A stretch of DNA of 64,000 bases from Phaseolus vulgaris (Eukaryota; Streptophyta; Magnoliopsida; Fabales; Fabaceae). The first letter of the stretch is position 1. Each line of letters opens with the position of its first letter. The stretch covers positions 43,582,177 to 43,646,176 of the forward strand of contig NC_023749.2 in the NCBI RefSeq assembly GCF_000499845.2, in the 5' to 3' direction. Below, in pieces: positions 1 to 9,706 of this stretch. Made by a program: the position numbers and the translations under genes. The notes beneath the pieces are model-generated. The model worked only from the letters and a program-made list of their open reading frames with translations, searched no databases and was not told the origin of the DNA.

Positions 1-2547
1 TGCATTTTCGGTGTGGAGGCTGGGAAGTTCTTGGGTTTCCTCTTGACAGAGCGGGGAATCGAAGCTAACCCGGAGAAGTGTGCGGCGATCGTGGCAATGA
101 GGAGCCCAACGACGGTGAAGGAGGTGCAGCAGCTCACCGGTCGCTTGGCAGCTCTGTCCCGGTTTATGTCCGCTGGAGGGGAGAAAGGCCACCCATACTT
201 CCAGTGTCTCAAACGCAACAGCAGATTTCTCTGGACACAGGAGTGCGAGGAGGCCTTCATCAAGTTAAAGGGGTACCTGGCGAGCCCACCAGTCTTGCGA
301 AAACCCCAGGTAGGCATCCCTCTTCGTCTATATTTTGCTGTGACGGAGAGAGCAGTCAGCTCGGTCCTGGTGCAAGAGCAGAGCCAGGCCCAGAGGCCTG
401 TTTACTTCGTGAGTAAAGTGCTGCAAGGCCCTGAAACGAGGTACCAAGCCCTCGAGAAGGCTGCTCTGGCGGTGGTGTTTTCAGCCAGAAGACTCAGGCA
501 TTACTTTCACAGCTTCACAGTGGTGGTAATGACTGATCTGCCTATCCAGAACGTATTGAAGAAACCTGATGTAGCAGGCAGGATGGTCAAATGGGCAGTA
601 GAATTGTCAGAATTTGATATTCAGTACGAGCCCCGAGGACCGATCAAGGGGCAGGTGTTCGCGGACTTTGTAGTCCAGCTATCATCAATCGCGACACCTG
701 CAGAAGGGCTAGATTTCCAATGGGTGTTATCGGTGGATGGCTCCTCTAATCAGCAGGGAAGCGGCGCTGGAGTCATCCTGGAAGGACCAAATGGGGTACT
801 GATCGAGCAGTCCCTCCGTTTTGCCTTGAAAGCTAGCAACAATCAGGCGGAGTATGAGGCCCTGATCGCAGGAATGTTGCTAGTAAGAGAAATGGGAGCA
901 AGAAATCTGCTGGCCAAGAGCGATTCGTTACTGGTCACCGGGCAGGTTACGAGGGAGTTCCAAGCAAAGGATCCCCAGATGGCAGCCTACCTGGAGTATG
1001 TGCAGCTCCTGAAGACGTCCTTCGCCGAGTTTGAGTTAGTGCACGTGCCAAGAGAGCAAAATGCCCGAGCAGACCTGCTTGCCAAGCTGGCCAGCTCAGG
1101 CAAGGGGGGGAAGCAGAGGACCGTCATTCAGGAGACTCTGAAGGTGCCGCGCGCGTTCGTATCAGACAACCAGGTGCTTCATGCATACAAGTCAATGGAG
1201 CGTCTAACGATCGGTCATCGGTCGTTGACCCAAGAAACGCTAAGAGCACCGAGGGTGAGGTCGCGACCCTCAAAGACCGATGAGTCGATGGAGGTCCATG
1301 CGGAGAAGGAACCCGACACCTGGATGACGCCATACCAGCTATACTTAGAAGATGGTGTACTCCCGCTCGATCTGGCAGAGGCAAAAAGAATAAAGAGGGG
1401 TTCAAGTAAGTTTACTCTTATAGATGGAAGCCTATTTAGATTTGGATTTTCTCACCCTGTGCAGATCTGTGTACACGGCGAGCAATGCACCAGGCTCATG
1501 TCTGAGCTGCACGAGGGGGTGTGCGGAAGCCACATAGGTGGTCGCACTTTGGCAAGTAGAGTACTCCGCGCGGGGTACTACTGGCCAAAGCTGAAGGAAG
1601 ATTGCATAAGGTTTGCTCAGCGATGCAAACAGTGTCAACTGCATGCAGACTGGCACAAGGCACCCCCTGAGGAGTTGAGGTCCATCCATAGCCCGTGGCC
1701 ATTCCATACATGGGGGATTGACATCTTAGGACCCTTTCCCCTGGCGACAAGGCAGATGAAGTTCCTCATTGTGGCCATCGAGTATTTCACCAAGTGGGTG
1801 GAGGCAGAGCCAGTCGCACACATCACCGCACAGAAAGTTGAACACTTCGTCTGGAAGAACATTGTCTGCCGCTTCGGAATACCCAAGAGGCTGGTTTCCG
1901 ACAATGGCACCCAGTTCACAAGTCATCAGCTGAGGAAGATGTGTGAAGAGTTAAAGATACAACAGGTCTTCGCATCAGTGGAGCACCCACAAACCAATGG
2001 GCAGGTGGAGTCAGCAAACCGAGTGCTGCTCAGGGGGCTGAAGCGAAGACTAGACAAGGCCAAAGGAGGCTGGGCAGAGGAGGTCCCCAGAATTGTATGG
2101 TCTTATCACACCACCCCACAGTCCAGCACCCATGAGACACCCTTCAGCCTTGTCTATGGGACAGACGCCATGATTCCTGTGGAGATACAGGAGAGCTCTC
2201 CCAGATTCTTGAACTTCGTTGCTGAAGAGTCCAATGAAGAGCGTAAGGTGAATCTGGATCTGCTAGACGAAGTGCGAGAAGAGGCCAGAGTCAGTGCTGA
2301 AGCTGTGAAGAGAAGAGTAGAGCGGAGGCACAACTCTAAAGTGAGGCCCAGGCGCTTCCAGGAAGGTGATCTGGTGATGAGAAAGGCGCATCAGAATGAC
2401 ATGCAGAACAAGTTATCCCCAAAGTGGACAGGCCCGTACAGAGTGGTGGAGACATTGGAGAACGGAGCCTATCGCCTAGAGACTTTGGAGGGAGGAGCAA
2501 TCCCCAGAACGTGGAACGCCACCCATTTAAAATTTTATTTCAGTTAA
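1..2547 (+). CDS. Element A1: Tat-lineage Ty3/gypsy pol, 3' part (RT end, RNase H, aRNase H, integrase)
   Basis: The frame is open from the window edge (849 codons including the stop), so the 5' part is off-window. It begins in the last strands of reverse transcriptase (FGVEAGKFLGFLL). A gypsy-type RNase H follows, then a second archaeal-type RNase H at about 718-1095 with DGSS, AEYEAL, KSDS and ARADLLA motifs, the mark of the Tat lineage. Integrase starts at about 1500 with an HHCC zinc site (LHEGVCGSHIGG, then CKQC). Its catalytic triad is D at 1720, D at 1900 and E at 2008; the last two are 35 residues apart, as in normal DDE integrases. The C-terminal domain ends in a typical TWNATHLKFYFS tail. 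No stop or frameshift is visible, so this part looks intact. The role is cDNA synthesis (RNase H) and integration. Confidence 0.93.
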   Translation, partial: CIFGVEAGKFLGFLLTERGIEANPEKCAAIVAMRSPTTVKEVQQLTGRLAALSRFMSAGGEKGHPYFQCLKRNSRFLWTQECEEAFIKLKGYLASPPVLRKPQVGIPLRLYFAVTERAVSSVLVQEQSQAQRPVYFVSKVLQGPETRYQALEKAALAVVFSARRLRHYFHSFTVVVMTDLPIQNVLKKPDVAGRMVKWAVELSEFDIQYEPRGPIKGQVFADFVVQLSSIATPAEGLDFQWVLSVDGSSNQQGSGAGVILEGPNGVLIEQSLRFALKASNNQAEYEALIAGMLLVREMGARNLLAKSDSLLVTGQVTREFQAKDPQMAAYLEYVQLLKTSFAEFELVHVPREQNARADLLAKLASSGKGGKQRTVIQETLKVPRAFVSDNQVLHAYKSMERLTIGHRSLTQETLRAPRVRSRPSKTDESMEVHAEKEPDTWMTPYQLYLEDGVLPLDLAEAKRIKRGSSKFTLIDGSLFRFGFSHPVQICVHGEQCTRLMSELHEGVCGSHIGGRTLASRVLRAGYYWPKLKEDCIRFAQRCKQCQLHADWHKAPPEELRSIHSPWPFHTWGIDILGPFPLATRQMKFLIVAIEYFTKWVEAEPVAHITAQKVEHFVWKNIVCRFGIPKRLVSDNGTQFTSHQLRKMCEELKIQQVFASVEHPQTNGQVESANRVLLRGLKRRLDKAKGGWAEEVPRIVWSYHTTPQSSTHETPFSLVYGTDAMIPVEIQESSPRFLNFVAEESNEERKVNLDLLDEVREEARVSAEAVKRRVERRHNSKVRPRRFQEGDLVMRKAHQNDMQNKLSPKWTGPYRVVETLENGAYRLETLEGGAIPRTWNATHLKFYFS

Positions 2548-2619
2548 AGTTGTACAGTAATGGCGTTCTCGCGCTAAAAGATACATGCTTTGTATGTGGT
2601 GGAAACAGTTGAACAGACA

Positions 2620-2678
2620 AGGGGGCACTCTTTTCCCTAAGGAGGGTTTTTAACGAGGCCACCCAATTAAAGAAAAAT
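2620..2678 (+). other. Conserved post-pol block, A1 copy
   Basis: The block runs from gggggcactcttt through ccctaaggaggg, tttttaa and gaggccaccca. The same block lies about 65 bp after the pol stop in A2 (34028-34080), in the right palindrome arm and in A3. The UTR around it is much less conserved, which suggests a function. A role in the 3' end of the retroelement RNA is inference. Confidence 0.7.
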
Positions 2679-3270
2679 TTCCAGCATATCAAGTGTGCTC
2701 AAGTATTAAAGTTAAAATCCTCCTTGCCCCAGGTGCAAGTGCAGGTGATTGGTTGGGCCCTACTTGCCCTAGGCGCAAGTACTGGCACCGATCTAAGTCT
2801 TCCTCACCCCAGGTGTGAGCGCAAGCAGTTAAAGGTTTGAAAAGCCAGGGGTGCTAGTAAGGCCAAGGGAGGGAAAGGAAAGGTTTTGACAAAACGTCCT
2901 TACCCACTTGGCATACACCAATATTGGCCCAGTAAGACTCTTAGTCCGAAACCCTTCTCACCCCAGGAGTGAGGCAGGGAATGAGCGACTCAACCCGCCA
3001 AAGGGTGATGACCTTGGGGAAAGTAAGAGGGGTTAGCGAGAAACACTTTTCTTTCCCCAAGACGAGGCATCACCTTGAGCGATCGATGTCAAAGTCCTCC
3101 ATGCACTTAGCGCTAGAGCGACAGAGAAAGCTAAGTAAAGACTAAAGAACGATCACTGATGAGTCGTCAGTAATTGGCTAGTGGTGCAAAGCAGCGCACG
3201 AGGACTGTTAAACACCAAGCTGAGGGAATAGCCAGTCGTGATCAAGTAGAAGCGAAAGAATAAGAGAAGC

Positions 3271-3518
3271 AGATCGCGCTAAGCCTAAGCTGGTTAACAC
3301 TTAGTCGTGCGCAAAGTGAAAGACGAAGCTCAAGATCGCGCTAAGCCTAAGCTGGTTAACACTTAGTCGTGCGCAAAGTGAAAGACGAAGCTCAAGATCG
3401 CGCTAAGCCTAAGCTGGTTAACACTTAGTCGTGTGCGAAAGGAAAGGTAAAGCCCAAGATCGCGCTGAACCTAAGCTAGCTAACAGTTAGTCGCGCACAT
3501 AAAGATAAGTGAAGTTCA
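3271..3518 (+). repeat. 62-bp tandem repeat in A1 3' UTR, about 4 copies
   Basis: Units start at 3271, 3333, 3395 and 3457, each 62 bp apart, with the anchor agatcgcgct. The first three are nearly identical and the fourth is diverged. The position in the 3' UTR of a Tat element matches the known hypervariable UTR that can seed new satellites. A2 and A3 carry unrelated repeats at the same place. Confidence 0.9.
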
Positions 3519-3650
3519 AAGAAAATACAAGGGAAGAAACTGATGCAAGAAAAGAAGCATTAAGATATTACATTCATAGCCAAGTCTTATACAATTTTAA
3601 AGTACAAAGAAAAATTGTGCAGAAGTTAAATTTACAGAGAAGAGAAAGGT

Positions 3651-5913
3651 TTAAGGGGCAGGAGGGATGAGCTTTCCATCCACCACTTCATGGTAGATGC
3701 TGAACTGCGAGAGGTCCAGGTCTGGGAGAACGCATCTGATTTGCTCGAGTGCTAGCTCGAATCCATCTGTAAGGGCATCAGCACCCACGTTCATCAAATC
3801 AGCCTTCTCCACCTCCAGTTCTTGCTTTGAAGCCTCCGCAGCATCTCTCTCAGTGGTGACGGCAGCAAGGGAGGAGGCAACTTCAGACAGTTTGCCCACC
3901 ACCTCCTCAAGTCTCTTCTCCCCAGCAGCACCTGCTTCTTTGGTGGACTCGAGCTCCCCCAATAGCTGAGTGTTCTGTTGGCGCAGGGAGGAAGTCTCGG
4001 CCCTAAGCTCCACCACCTCGCAGTCCAAAGAGCTCACCATCTGCCCCATCAAGATCTCCGTCTTGATGGTCTCTTGGACCTGCGCTAGGTATTCCCTCCT
4101 AGCCTTCTCCACCATGCCTCGCATCAGTTCAACGGACCCTTAAGCAGCTTCGAAGTCACTTCGCAGTGACTCCTTGTCGTGCTCAAGCTCCTTCACCCTC
4201 TTCTCCAGGGCTATTTGTTTGCGATGCTGGGTGGAGAATTCCAGAGAGAGCACCACCTGCCTTGCCAGGTGCATGTCAACCTCATCACCATTCCACTCGA
4301 CGAGCTCCCGGTTACTTATGAGCTGTCGAACTAGGGTGATGACCCTGCTGAAATTCTCGTGGGTGGCCCCAGAAGCGCTTGGGCGCGAGCTAGACCCACC
4401 ACATTCAGCAGTGGCGGTAGGGATTGGCAGCAGTGGTGGTGGTGCACCCCCAGTTTGGGCAGAAGCACCCCCAGCAGGATGAGCGGATGGACTAGGTGAT
4501 TGGCCTGCTGGGGGGGAAGATGGCAGTTTGGTAGTTGGAGGCAGCTGCTGGCCTGGAGAAGGAAGGTTGATGGGCTCTGAGGCAGTTTGAGCGCAGGGAG
4601 GAGGGGAAGACCCTTCCTCTACTTCCACCACCTCAATCTCTCCAGGCTGGAGAGATGAGGCCCCCTCAACTGCTACTCTCTTCCTCTGGCGGTGCACAAG
4701 AGGAGAGCCTGAGCTCTCCTCTTCAGTTGAAGCAGCAGCAGTTGAAGTGGAAGCCTTCACCAGCCTTTTCCTCTTCTTCCCTTGCTCGGGGCCTTCAGCT
4801 GGCGCGACCGAGAGTGGAGGGGCTGCAATGGGCTCAGTTGTAGAAGAAGAGGAGCCAGTGCCCTTGGCTCCCCTACGTTTGGCAAGCTCCAGCAAGGCCA
4901 GCTTCCTGCCTTTCCCCGTCATTGAGTCTGCATAGACGAGAAAAGGAGGGGTTAGTTGACCAAGGTATGCAAGTAAGTTAAAAAACATATTAAAGCATGC
5001 ATGAAAAGGTGCAGGTATCCTAAGAGGAGAATGAAGAGCTACCTATATACTTTTTTAAGGCCACCACATCGAACTCGTCTTTGATGAGACGAGCAGAATT
5101 GTACTTGGCCCCCAGGAGCAGCCCGCACAGCTCGCGCTCATAGGGAGCCATAGCTTCGAGGCCCCTGGATTTCTTGAATTCAACTCCAGGAACCCAGTAG
5201 AGGGGGTACCCCTCGAGCAGATTTGGACTTTGAGGGGTAGCAGATATCATGTAAAATCTGCCCTTCCAATCTTTGAAGGATTGCTGGTACAGGCCCAGTA
5301 GCACCCGTCCAGCAACCCCGTTCAGGCTGACCCAGGACCTGTCCCCAGGGTTCTTCGCTTCGAAGAAGTAGAGGAACACGTCCACGGAGGCATTGTGCCC
5401 GAAATAGCTGCAGAGGATCTGAAACGCCCGGATGAAGGCCCAGGCATTTGGATGGAGTTGGCAAGGCGCGACGTTTAACTCCATCATCAGCTCCTTTTCG
5501 AAGAAAGTGAAAGGGAGGCGCAGCTTCAACCTCTTGAAAATAGCGGAGTAGATGAAGACGAAGGGCACCCCATTGGTGGCCCTGTCATCCGCGCAGATAG
5601 GCATTCCTCGAGGAGGAATGCGGATTTGGATGTTGAAGTCATTCTCCCTGTCGATGGAGCAGGAAGGCTCATCGGGGTTGCGACTTAGCAGAGACGTGAG
5701 ATGACCCTTGGGCAGCAGGGTGGAGGTTTCAGCGAGCAATGCCAAGGGAGCCCATTCGTAGACTCTGGCATTGTCGTGGTAGGAGGTAGCCACAGGCGGT
5801 GGTGGAGCTGGCGCACTCGCGGAAGGCTGTGCGCCAGAGGATGGCGCACTCGCGGAAGGCTGTGCACCAGAGGATGGGGCAATGATGCGCGCAGTTTGTT
5901 TCAAGCGAGCCAT
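3651..5913 (-). pseudogene. A1 antisense gene (two coding exons, one in-frame stop)
   Basis: Read right to left. Exon 1 is 5913-5043. An intron of 115 nt (5042-4928) has a GT donor (ATAG|GTAGC) and a TGCAG acceptor. Exon 2 is 4927-3651. Splicing restores one frame of 716 codons, broken once by TAA at 4142-4140 (codon 553). Exon 1 encodes a conserved globular domain with LHPNAWAFIRAF and QQSFKDWKG motifs, like the 'putative gypsy type transposon' domain of plant extra ORFs. Exon 2 has a Pro/Ser-rich linker, a basic KKRKR cluster and a C-terminal coiled coil ending in EVVDGK. The start at 5913 is chosen because it follows the leader-intron acceptor and matches A3. The first residues, MARLKQTAR, resemble the histone H3 tail. 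Residues 16-35 include a tandem duplication of an 11-residue unit. Function is unknown. Confidence 0.8.
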
Positions 5914-5923
5914 CGTGAGATAG

Positions 5924-6190
5924 CTGCAAATGGAGAAAAAACGAAAAGGTCAGAATGAATGGAAGAAGAGGGAATGATGAATGTTTCGGTGAAAACAGAG
6001 AGGGGAAAGGAGAAGGAGATGCCCAGGTGAAAAGAGAAAGAAGAAGAAGCAGAAGTCAGAGCGAGGGCATGAAAAACCCTAGCGCGGGTTCGAGAGAGGG
6101 AAATAGAGAAGATGAATGCATGATAACCAGAATGATAAATGCAATCGGTAAAGATGACCAAAAAGGGGCCAGGAAGAAGAAAGACCATAC
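5924..6190 (-). other. Leader intron of A1 antisense gene
   Basis: The minus strand shows a donor AAAG|GTATGG at 6191/6190 and an acceptor TTTGCAG ending at 5924, ten bases before the ATG. A3 has the same arrangement (AAAG|GTAACT ... TTTGCAG, eight bases before ATG). The exon bases at the donor (CATC[C/G]AAAG) are conserved, while the intron body is not. This supports real splicing, but no RNA evidence is available here. Confidence 0.65.
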
Positions 6191-6506
6191 CTTTGGATGA
6201 TCGCAAAAGTTTGGGAAGCAGAAAATTTGAAGAAAGATGGGTGCGCAGAGGAGAAGTTCGCAGAGAGTCTGGGAGTCGAATGAAGAAGATGGAGGAACAG
6301 TGAAAGGGCGCGCCAATTTGAATAAGAGAAGCGCTAGCGACGCACAGCGCTGGCCGTTGATGGGGCCACGTGTCGCGAGATTAAGAGAAGAAGTCCAAAC
6401 GTTAAAGACGCAGCACGTGAGGTGGCACGTGAGGCGGCCCCACTTGCCACGTGGACTGAGGGCACGACCACTTAGTCTCTTCGCTGAGAACGAGTTCTCG
6501 ACTCGA
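6191..6506 (-). promoter_or_regulatory. Putative promoter and leader exon of A1 antisense gene
   Basis: This region lies between the leader-intron donor and the PPT. It contains four CACGTG G-boxes (6367, 6414, 6426, 6448), with two more just inside the LTR at 6567 and 6590. I see no clear TATA box. Promoter function is inferred from position and the G-box cluster. Confidence 0.4.
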
Positions 6507-6520
6507 GACTGGGGGGCTTG
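6507..6520 (+). other. Polypurine tract of A1
   Basis: GACTGGGGGGCTTG lies directly before the LTR start TGATCC. The same 14-mer precedes the A3 3' LTR (44474-44487, minus strand), although the LTR sequences differ. It primes plus-strand DNA synthesis. Confidence 0.85.
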
Positions 6521-7103
6521 TGATCCGATCGGTCATCGGTAGTCGATGACGTCAGCAACAGAGAACCACGTGGACCACTCGCAGGGTGACACGTGGACCA
6601 GGTGGCAGAGAGGTCAGGGGGACGATCGCCAAGAGCGGTGATCGGTGGTCAGTAACCAAGTTACCACCGACAGATCAGGCGGCAGAGAGGTCGGGGGATA
6701 GATCACCCAGAATGGTGATCGGTGGTTAGTAGCCAAGTGGCCACCAGCAGACCAGTTCCCAGACTCGCTCCTGGAGGCAGAGCGCGAGAAGCGAATAAAC
6801 ACTGATCAGTCATCGGGTGTATTGTCATCGGGGTCTCGTGTTACACGCAGTTAAACTGGGACTGAGGTTCCCAGCGAGAGCGTTACGCATGGATCTCGCA
6901 TGAGCACACCTCAGGGAATCATGCACGAGAGTGGCCTGAGGGAACTAGTAAACCAGTCAGTGATTGGTGATTCCCTCAACCCATTACGTGCGTGGCACCA
7001 TGAAGGGTGAGTCGCCTACGCAGAGAGCAACGTTTGGTGAGTGTGCCTAGACCAGCCACACCCGACGTTCTCCTAAGAGTATGCGATTTACCCAGATAAG
7101 AGA
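6521..7103 (+). mobile_element. A1 3' LTR, left part
   Basis: It starts TGATCC after the PPT and is interrupted by B1 at 7104. It contains G-boxes and a 77-bp imperfect tandem duplication (ggcagagaggtc at 6604 and 6681). With the right part (12284-12898) the LTR totals about 1.2 kb. Its sequence is unlike the A2/A3 LTR, so A1 is a different subfamily. Confidence 0.85.
7099..7103 (+). repeat. Target-site duplication of B1, left (agaga)
   Basis: Identical to 12279-12283 on the other side of B1, the 5-bp signature of Ty3/gypsy integration. Confidence 0.95.
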
Positions 7104-7803
7104 TGATGGCATTTCATGTGTTCTTTTTGAATCAAAGTAGTAAAATGGATGCGGAAGCAATGGGTGAGTGAAACAAAGCCCTCCTAGGAGTTGTGATGGC
7201 TTTGAAGGTGCATGATGAGTATGAATTAGAGAGGTTCGGCCAGCTCTATGAAGAAAGGTGAAGGGAGTGAAGTTTATAGCCTAGATTTCTAGGAGAAGTA
7301 TAGCTAGTGCACAAAATGGGCAGCATAACAATACTCAAATAAACTTGAAAATACAAGGTGTAGGCTCCTCCTTTTATAGGCTAAGGAGGACCATAATGCA
7401 ACCCTAATGCTAGCCAAATGAAATGTAAATGTGAAGCACATGGGTGCACATGGCACATGGGTGCACAAATGAGCACATGGGGAGGGGTGTGTCTAGTTTT
7501 TTTATGTTCACCCCCTCCATGGGCTTTCTAGACCGGCCTTGGTAAATTTAGAGGTTTTTTTAGAAACTCTAAGTTTACCTAGGTTGGTGTTTTAGGTGCC
7601 AAAATTAATTCTAAGAAAATTACAAATAAAGTTCCTATGCTAATTTTGACAAGAAATTAAAGTCTACTCTACACTAGAGTTTATGGCATTTGAACATGTA
7701 AAAGAACGTCTTCTTGGATCCTCTTGGCCATAACTCTATGGTTGGCCCAAATCTACCCTTTGGTGGGCTTGCATGTGGGCTTGTGCTTGGGCCTCTTCCA
7801 TCA
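7104..7803 (-). repeat. B1 3' LTR
   Basis: 700 bp, ends TG...CA. On the minus strand a TATAAAAG box lies at 7378-7371. It differs from the partner LTR at four sites I could see. Confidence 0.95.
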
Positions 7804-7816
7804 TCCCCTCCCTCTT
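7804..7816 (-). other. B1 polypurine tract
   Basis: On the minus strand AAGAGGGAGGGGA sits immediately before the 3' LTR, identical in B2 and B3. Confidence 0.9.
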
Positions 7817-7969
7817 GAAAAGGATTTGTCCTCAAATCCATTGCTTATTCTTCTTCATGGCTAGGGGAATGGATGTGGCTGGATGGTGTCCATCATCTCC
7901 TTCTCCTTGAGAAGATCTATCCTCAGATCTAGAGATTTGATCTCGGATAGCAGCCTCTTGCTTCTTCAA

Positions 7970-9706
7970 CTATGCTTGCCCTCCCGGATCAAACGTCCAC
8001 CTAGGGGAATTATCTAATAAAGCAAATGAGTTAGTTGAAGCAGTTATATACAAATCAATTTTATGAAGTTGCCATTTTTGTTTTTCTTTTGTTTTTGGCA
8101 ACTTTTTACAATATTTCTCTTTTGATGGTTGCATGTGTTCTCTAATCCTCTCATGCTTTGTAAAATTTTCAATAGTGGTTACTTGTTCCTTAGGCATAAT
8201 TCCTTTAGGAAGTGGTAACAACACAAAAAGAGAAAGAGGACTATGTTCACATACAACTTCAAATGTAGAAATATTAGTAGTCTTGTGGACTACTCTATTG
8301 TATGCATGCTCAATAGAAAAAGGATACTCATCCCAAGAATTGTGGTTGGCTTTCATGATTTCTCTAGGCATAGTAACAAGAGCTATGTTTTCAATTTTAT
8401 TTTGACCATTCTTTTGAGGATGATAAGAATTTGAAAAGGACAACTTAGTTGCAAGTTTTTCCAAGAGAATCCTCAAATGATGGTTTTTAAATTTTGGAGC
8501 TCTATCCAACACTAAGTTTGAAGAGAAATCATGAAGACTTGTCACTTCTTTAAGGAAGAGTTTATCCATGTCTATGACAATGGAATCAAAACCTTTTGTT
8601 GTCCTAGGAAGATTTAATATGAAATTTAGGCTTATGTCTTCCCAAGGATCATTTGCAAAAGGTGAAGGAGTATAGAGTTCATGAGACATCGCCTTAGATG
8701 TATTTTTAAAACACGGAATGTATCTAGGGTAATGTCTTTGAACATCTTTTCTCATGGGTGACAATAATTTTCCTTTTAAAAGCTCTAGAGTTTTATCAAC
8801 TCTATTTTGACCCATGAGTTCTCCTTCATGAAGAATTTCTCTTTTATGTGTGAAGGTAGTCTCGTTGATACAACCTTTGTTCATGGAAATTTCAATTCTT
8901 TGCAAAGGTTGTCTCAATAAGACATGACAAGTTTCTTTAGGCACTACTTCACATAAAAAATTGTCTTTGTAGATGCCTATAGATGACTTGACCTTCACTT
9001 GGTGATATCTTGGCATGTATGTAAAATAATCTACTATATTTTTATCTATGCAAGCCTTTTTTAAGGATTCTTCTTTTTTTTCTAGGCTTGCAAGTGTTCC
9101 TTTACAAAAGGTAAGGCTAGGTTGTTCAACAAGAGGTATATTTTTAAATGTATTTTCAACTTTTCCTTCTTGTTGAATGACCTTGTGGGAAGGAACACTC
9201 TTCTCCCACGCCTTTTGTTTTCCAAGGGTTTTCTCTTGCTTTTCTATTTTTACATTTTCTTCACTCTCACTAGCTTCTTTTTCTTGGCTACTATTCTCAT
9301 CTTTGTCCCTTAAGATCATAGATCTTTCATTGAAACATTGAGATGCTAATTGATCATTGCCAAGGTATTCTAAACATGGAATTTCTCTAGCTTGAGTGTG
9401 AGAGATATGCTTGGTTAGGTTTTCTTGTCTCTCTTTCCTAGCTCTCCTAGGGAATTGTTGATGATATTCATTTTTCCTAAGACTTTCTTCCCCAAGATAA
9501 TCATGATGTTTAGAGCTAGATGCATGAGAATGTAATTTTTTTGAAAATTGAGACTTCTCATTCTTTGCTTTAGTCAATTCATTAGTTTTGATCTCATTCT
9601 CCAATTGTTTAGATGAAATGGATTGAATATCCTTAGTAAGTTGCTTCAAAAGAGATTTCAAGGATTTCACCTCACTTTTAAGAGATTTAGAGGAGTGAGA
9701 AGACAT
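7970..9706 (-). CDS. B1 rearranged gag-protease-integrase remnant ORF (578 aa)
   Basis: One uninterrupted ORF starting MSSHSSKS. The N-terminal 60 residues form a coiled-coil-prone Gag start. The Gag core is missing, and the zinc knuckle is reduced to CLEYLGNDQLASQC, without the normal CCHC pattern. A protease C-terminal remnant (NFLCEVVPKETCHVLLRQP) follows, then a degenerate integrase. In the integrase the first catalytic Asp is Asn (LNFILNLPRT), the second Asp is kept (VLDRAPKF) and the Glu position is Lys (GQNKIEN). The CxxC zinc pair is also lost. Reverse transcriptase and RNase H are deleted. The product cannot copy or integrate DNA. Why the frame stays open is unclear; B2 and B3 keep related frames. 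Confidence 0.8.
   Translation of the reverse strand: MSSHSSKSLKSEVKSLKSLLKQLTKDIQSISSKQLENEIKTNELTKAKNEKSQFSKKLHSHASSSKHHDYLGEESLRKNEYHQQFPRRARKERQENLTKHISHTQAREIPCLEYLGNDQLASQCFNERSMILRDKDENSSQEKEASESEENVKIEKQEKTLGKQKAWEKSVPSHKVIQQEGKVENTFKNIPLVEQPSLTFCKGTLASLEKKEESLKKACIDKNIVDYFTYMPRYHQVKVKSSIGIYKDNFLCEVVPKETCHVLLRQPLQRIEISMNKGCINETTFTHKREILHEGELMGQNRVDKTLELLKGKLLSPMRKDVQRHYPRYIPCFKNTSKAMSHELYTPSPFANDPWEDISLNFILNLPRTTKGFDSIVIDMDKLFLKEVTSLHDFSSNLVLDRAPKFKNHHLRILLEKLATKLSFSNSYHPQKNGQNKIENIALVTMPREIMKANHNSWDEYPFSIEHAYNRVVHKTTNISTFEVVCEHSPLSLFVLLPLPKGIMPKEQVTTIENFTKHERIREHMQPSKEKYCKKLPKTKEKQKWQLHKIDLYITASTNSFALLDNSPRWTFDPGGQA

Larger units (their letters stand above)
2548..3650 (+). other. A1 3' untranslated region between pol and the antisense gene
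   Basis: This 1.1-kb non-coding stretch separates the convergent pol and antisense genes. It begins with a block (2620-2678) that is conserved in the other A elements. Short loosely repeated blocks around 'caccccaggtgcaagtg' follow at 2715-2960, then the 62-bp tandem repeat at 3271-3518. No supported ORF is seen on either strand. Confidence 0.75.

Noticed and set aside
7970..9706. Functional integrase in group-B ORFs
   Set aside because: The first catalytic Asp and the Glu are changed or missing, and the zinc CxxC pair is lost in all copies.
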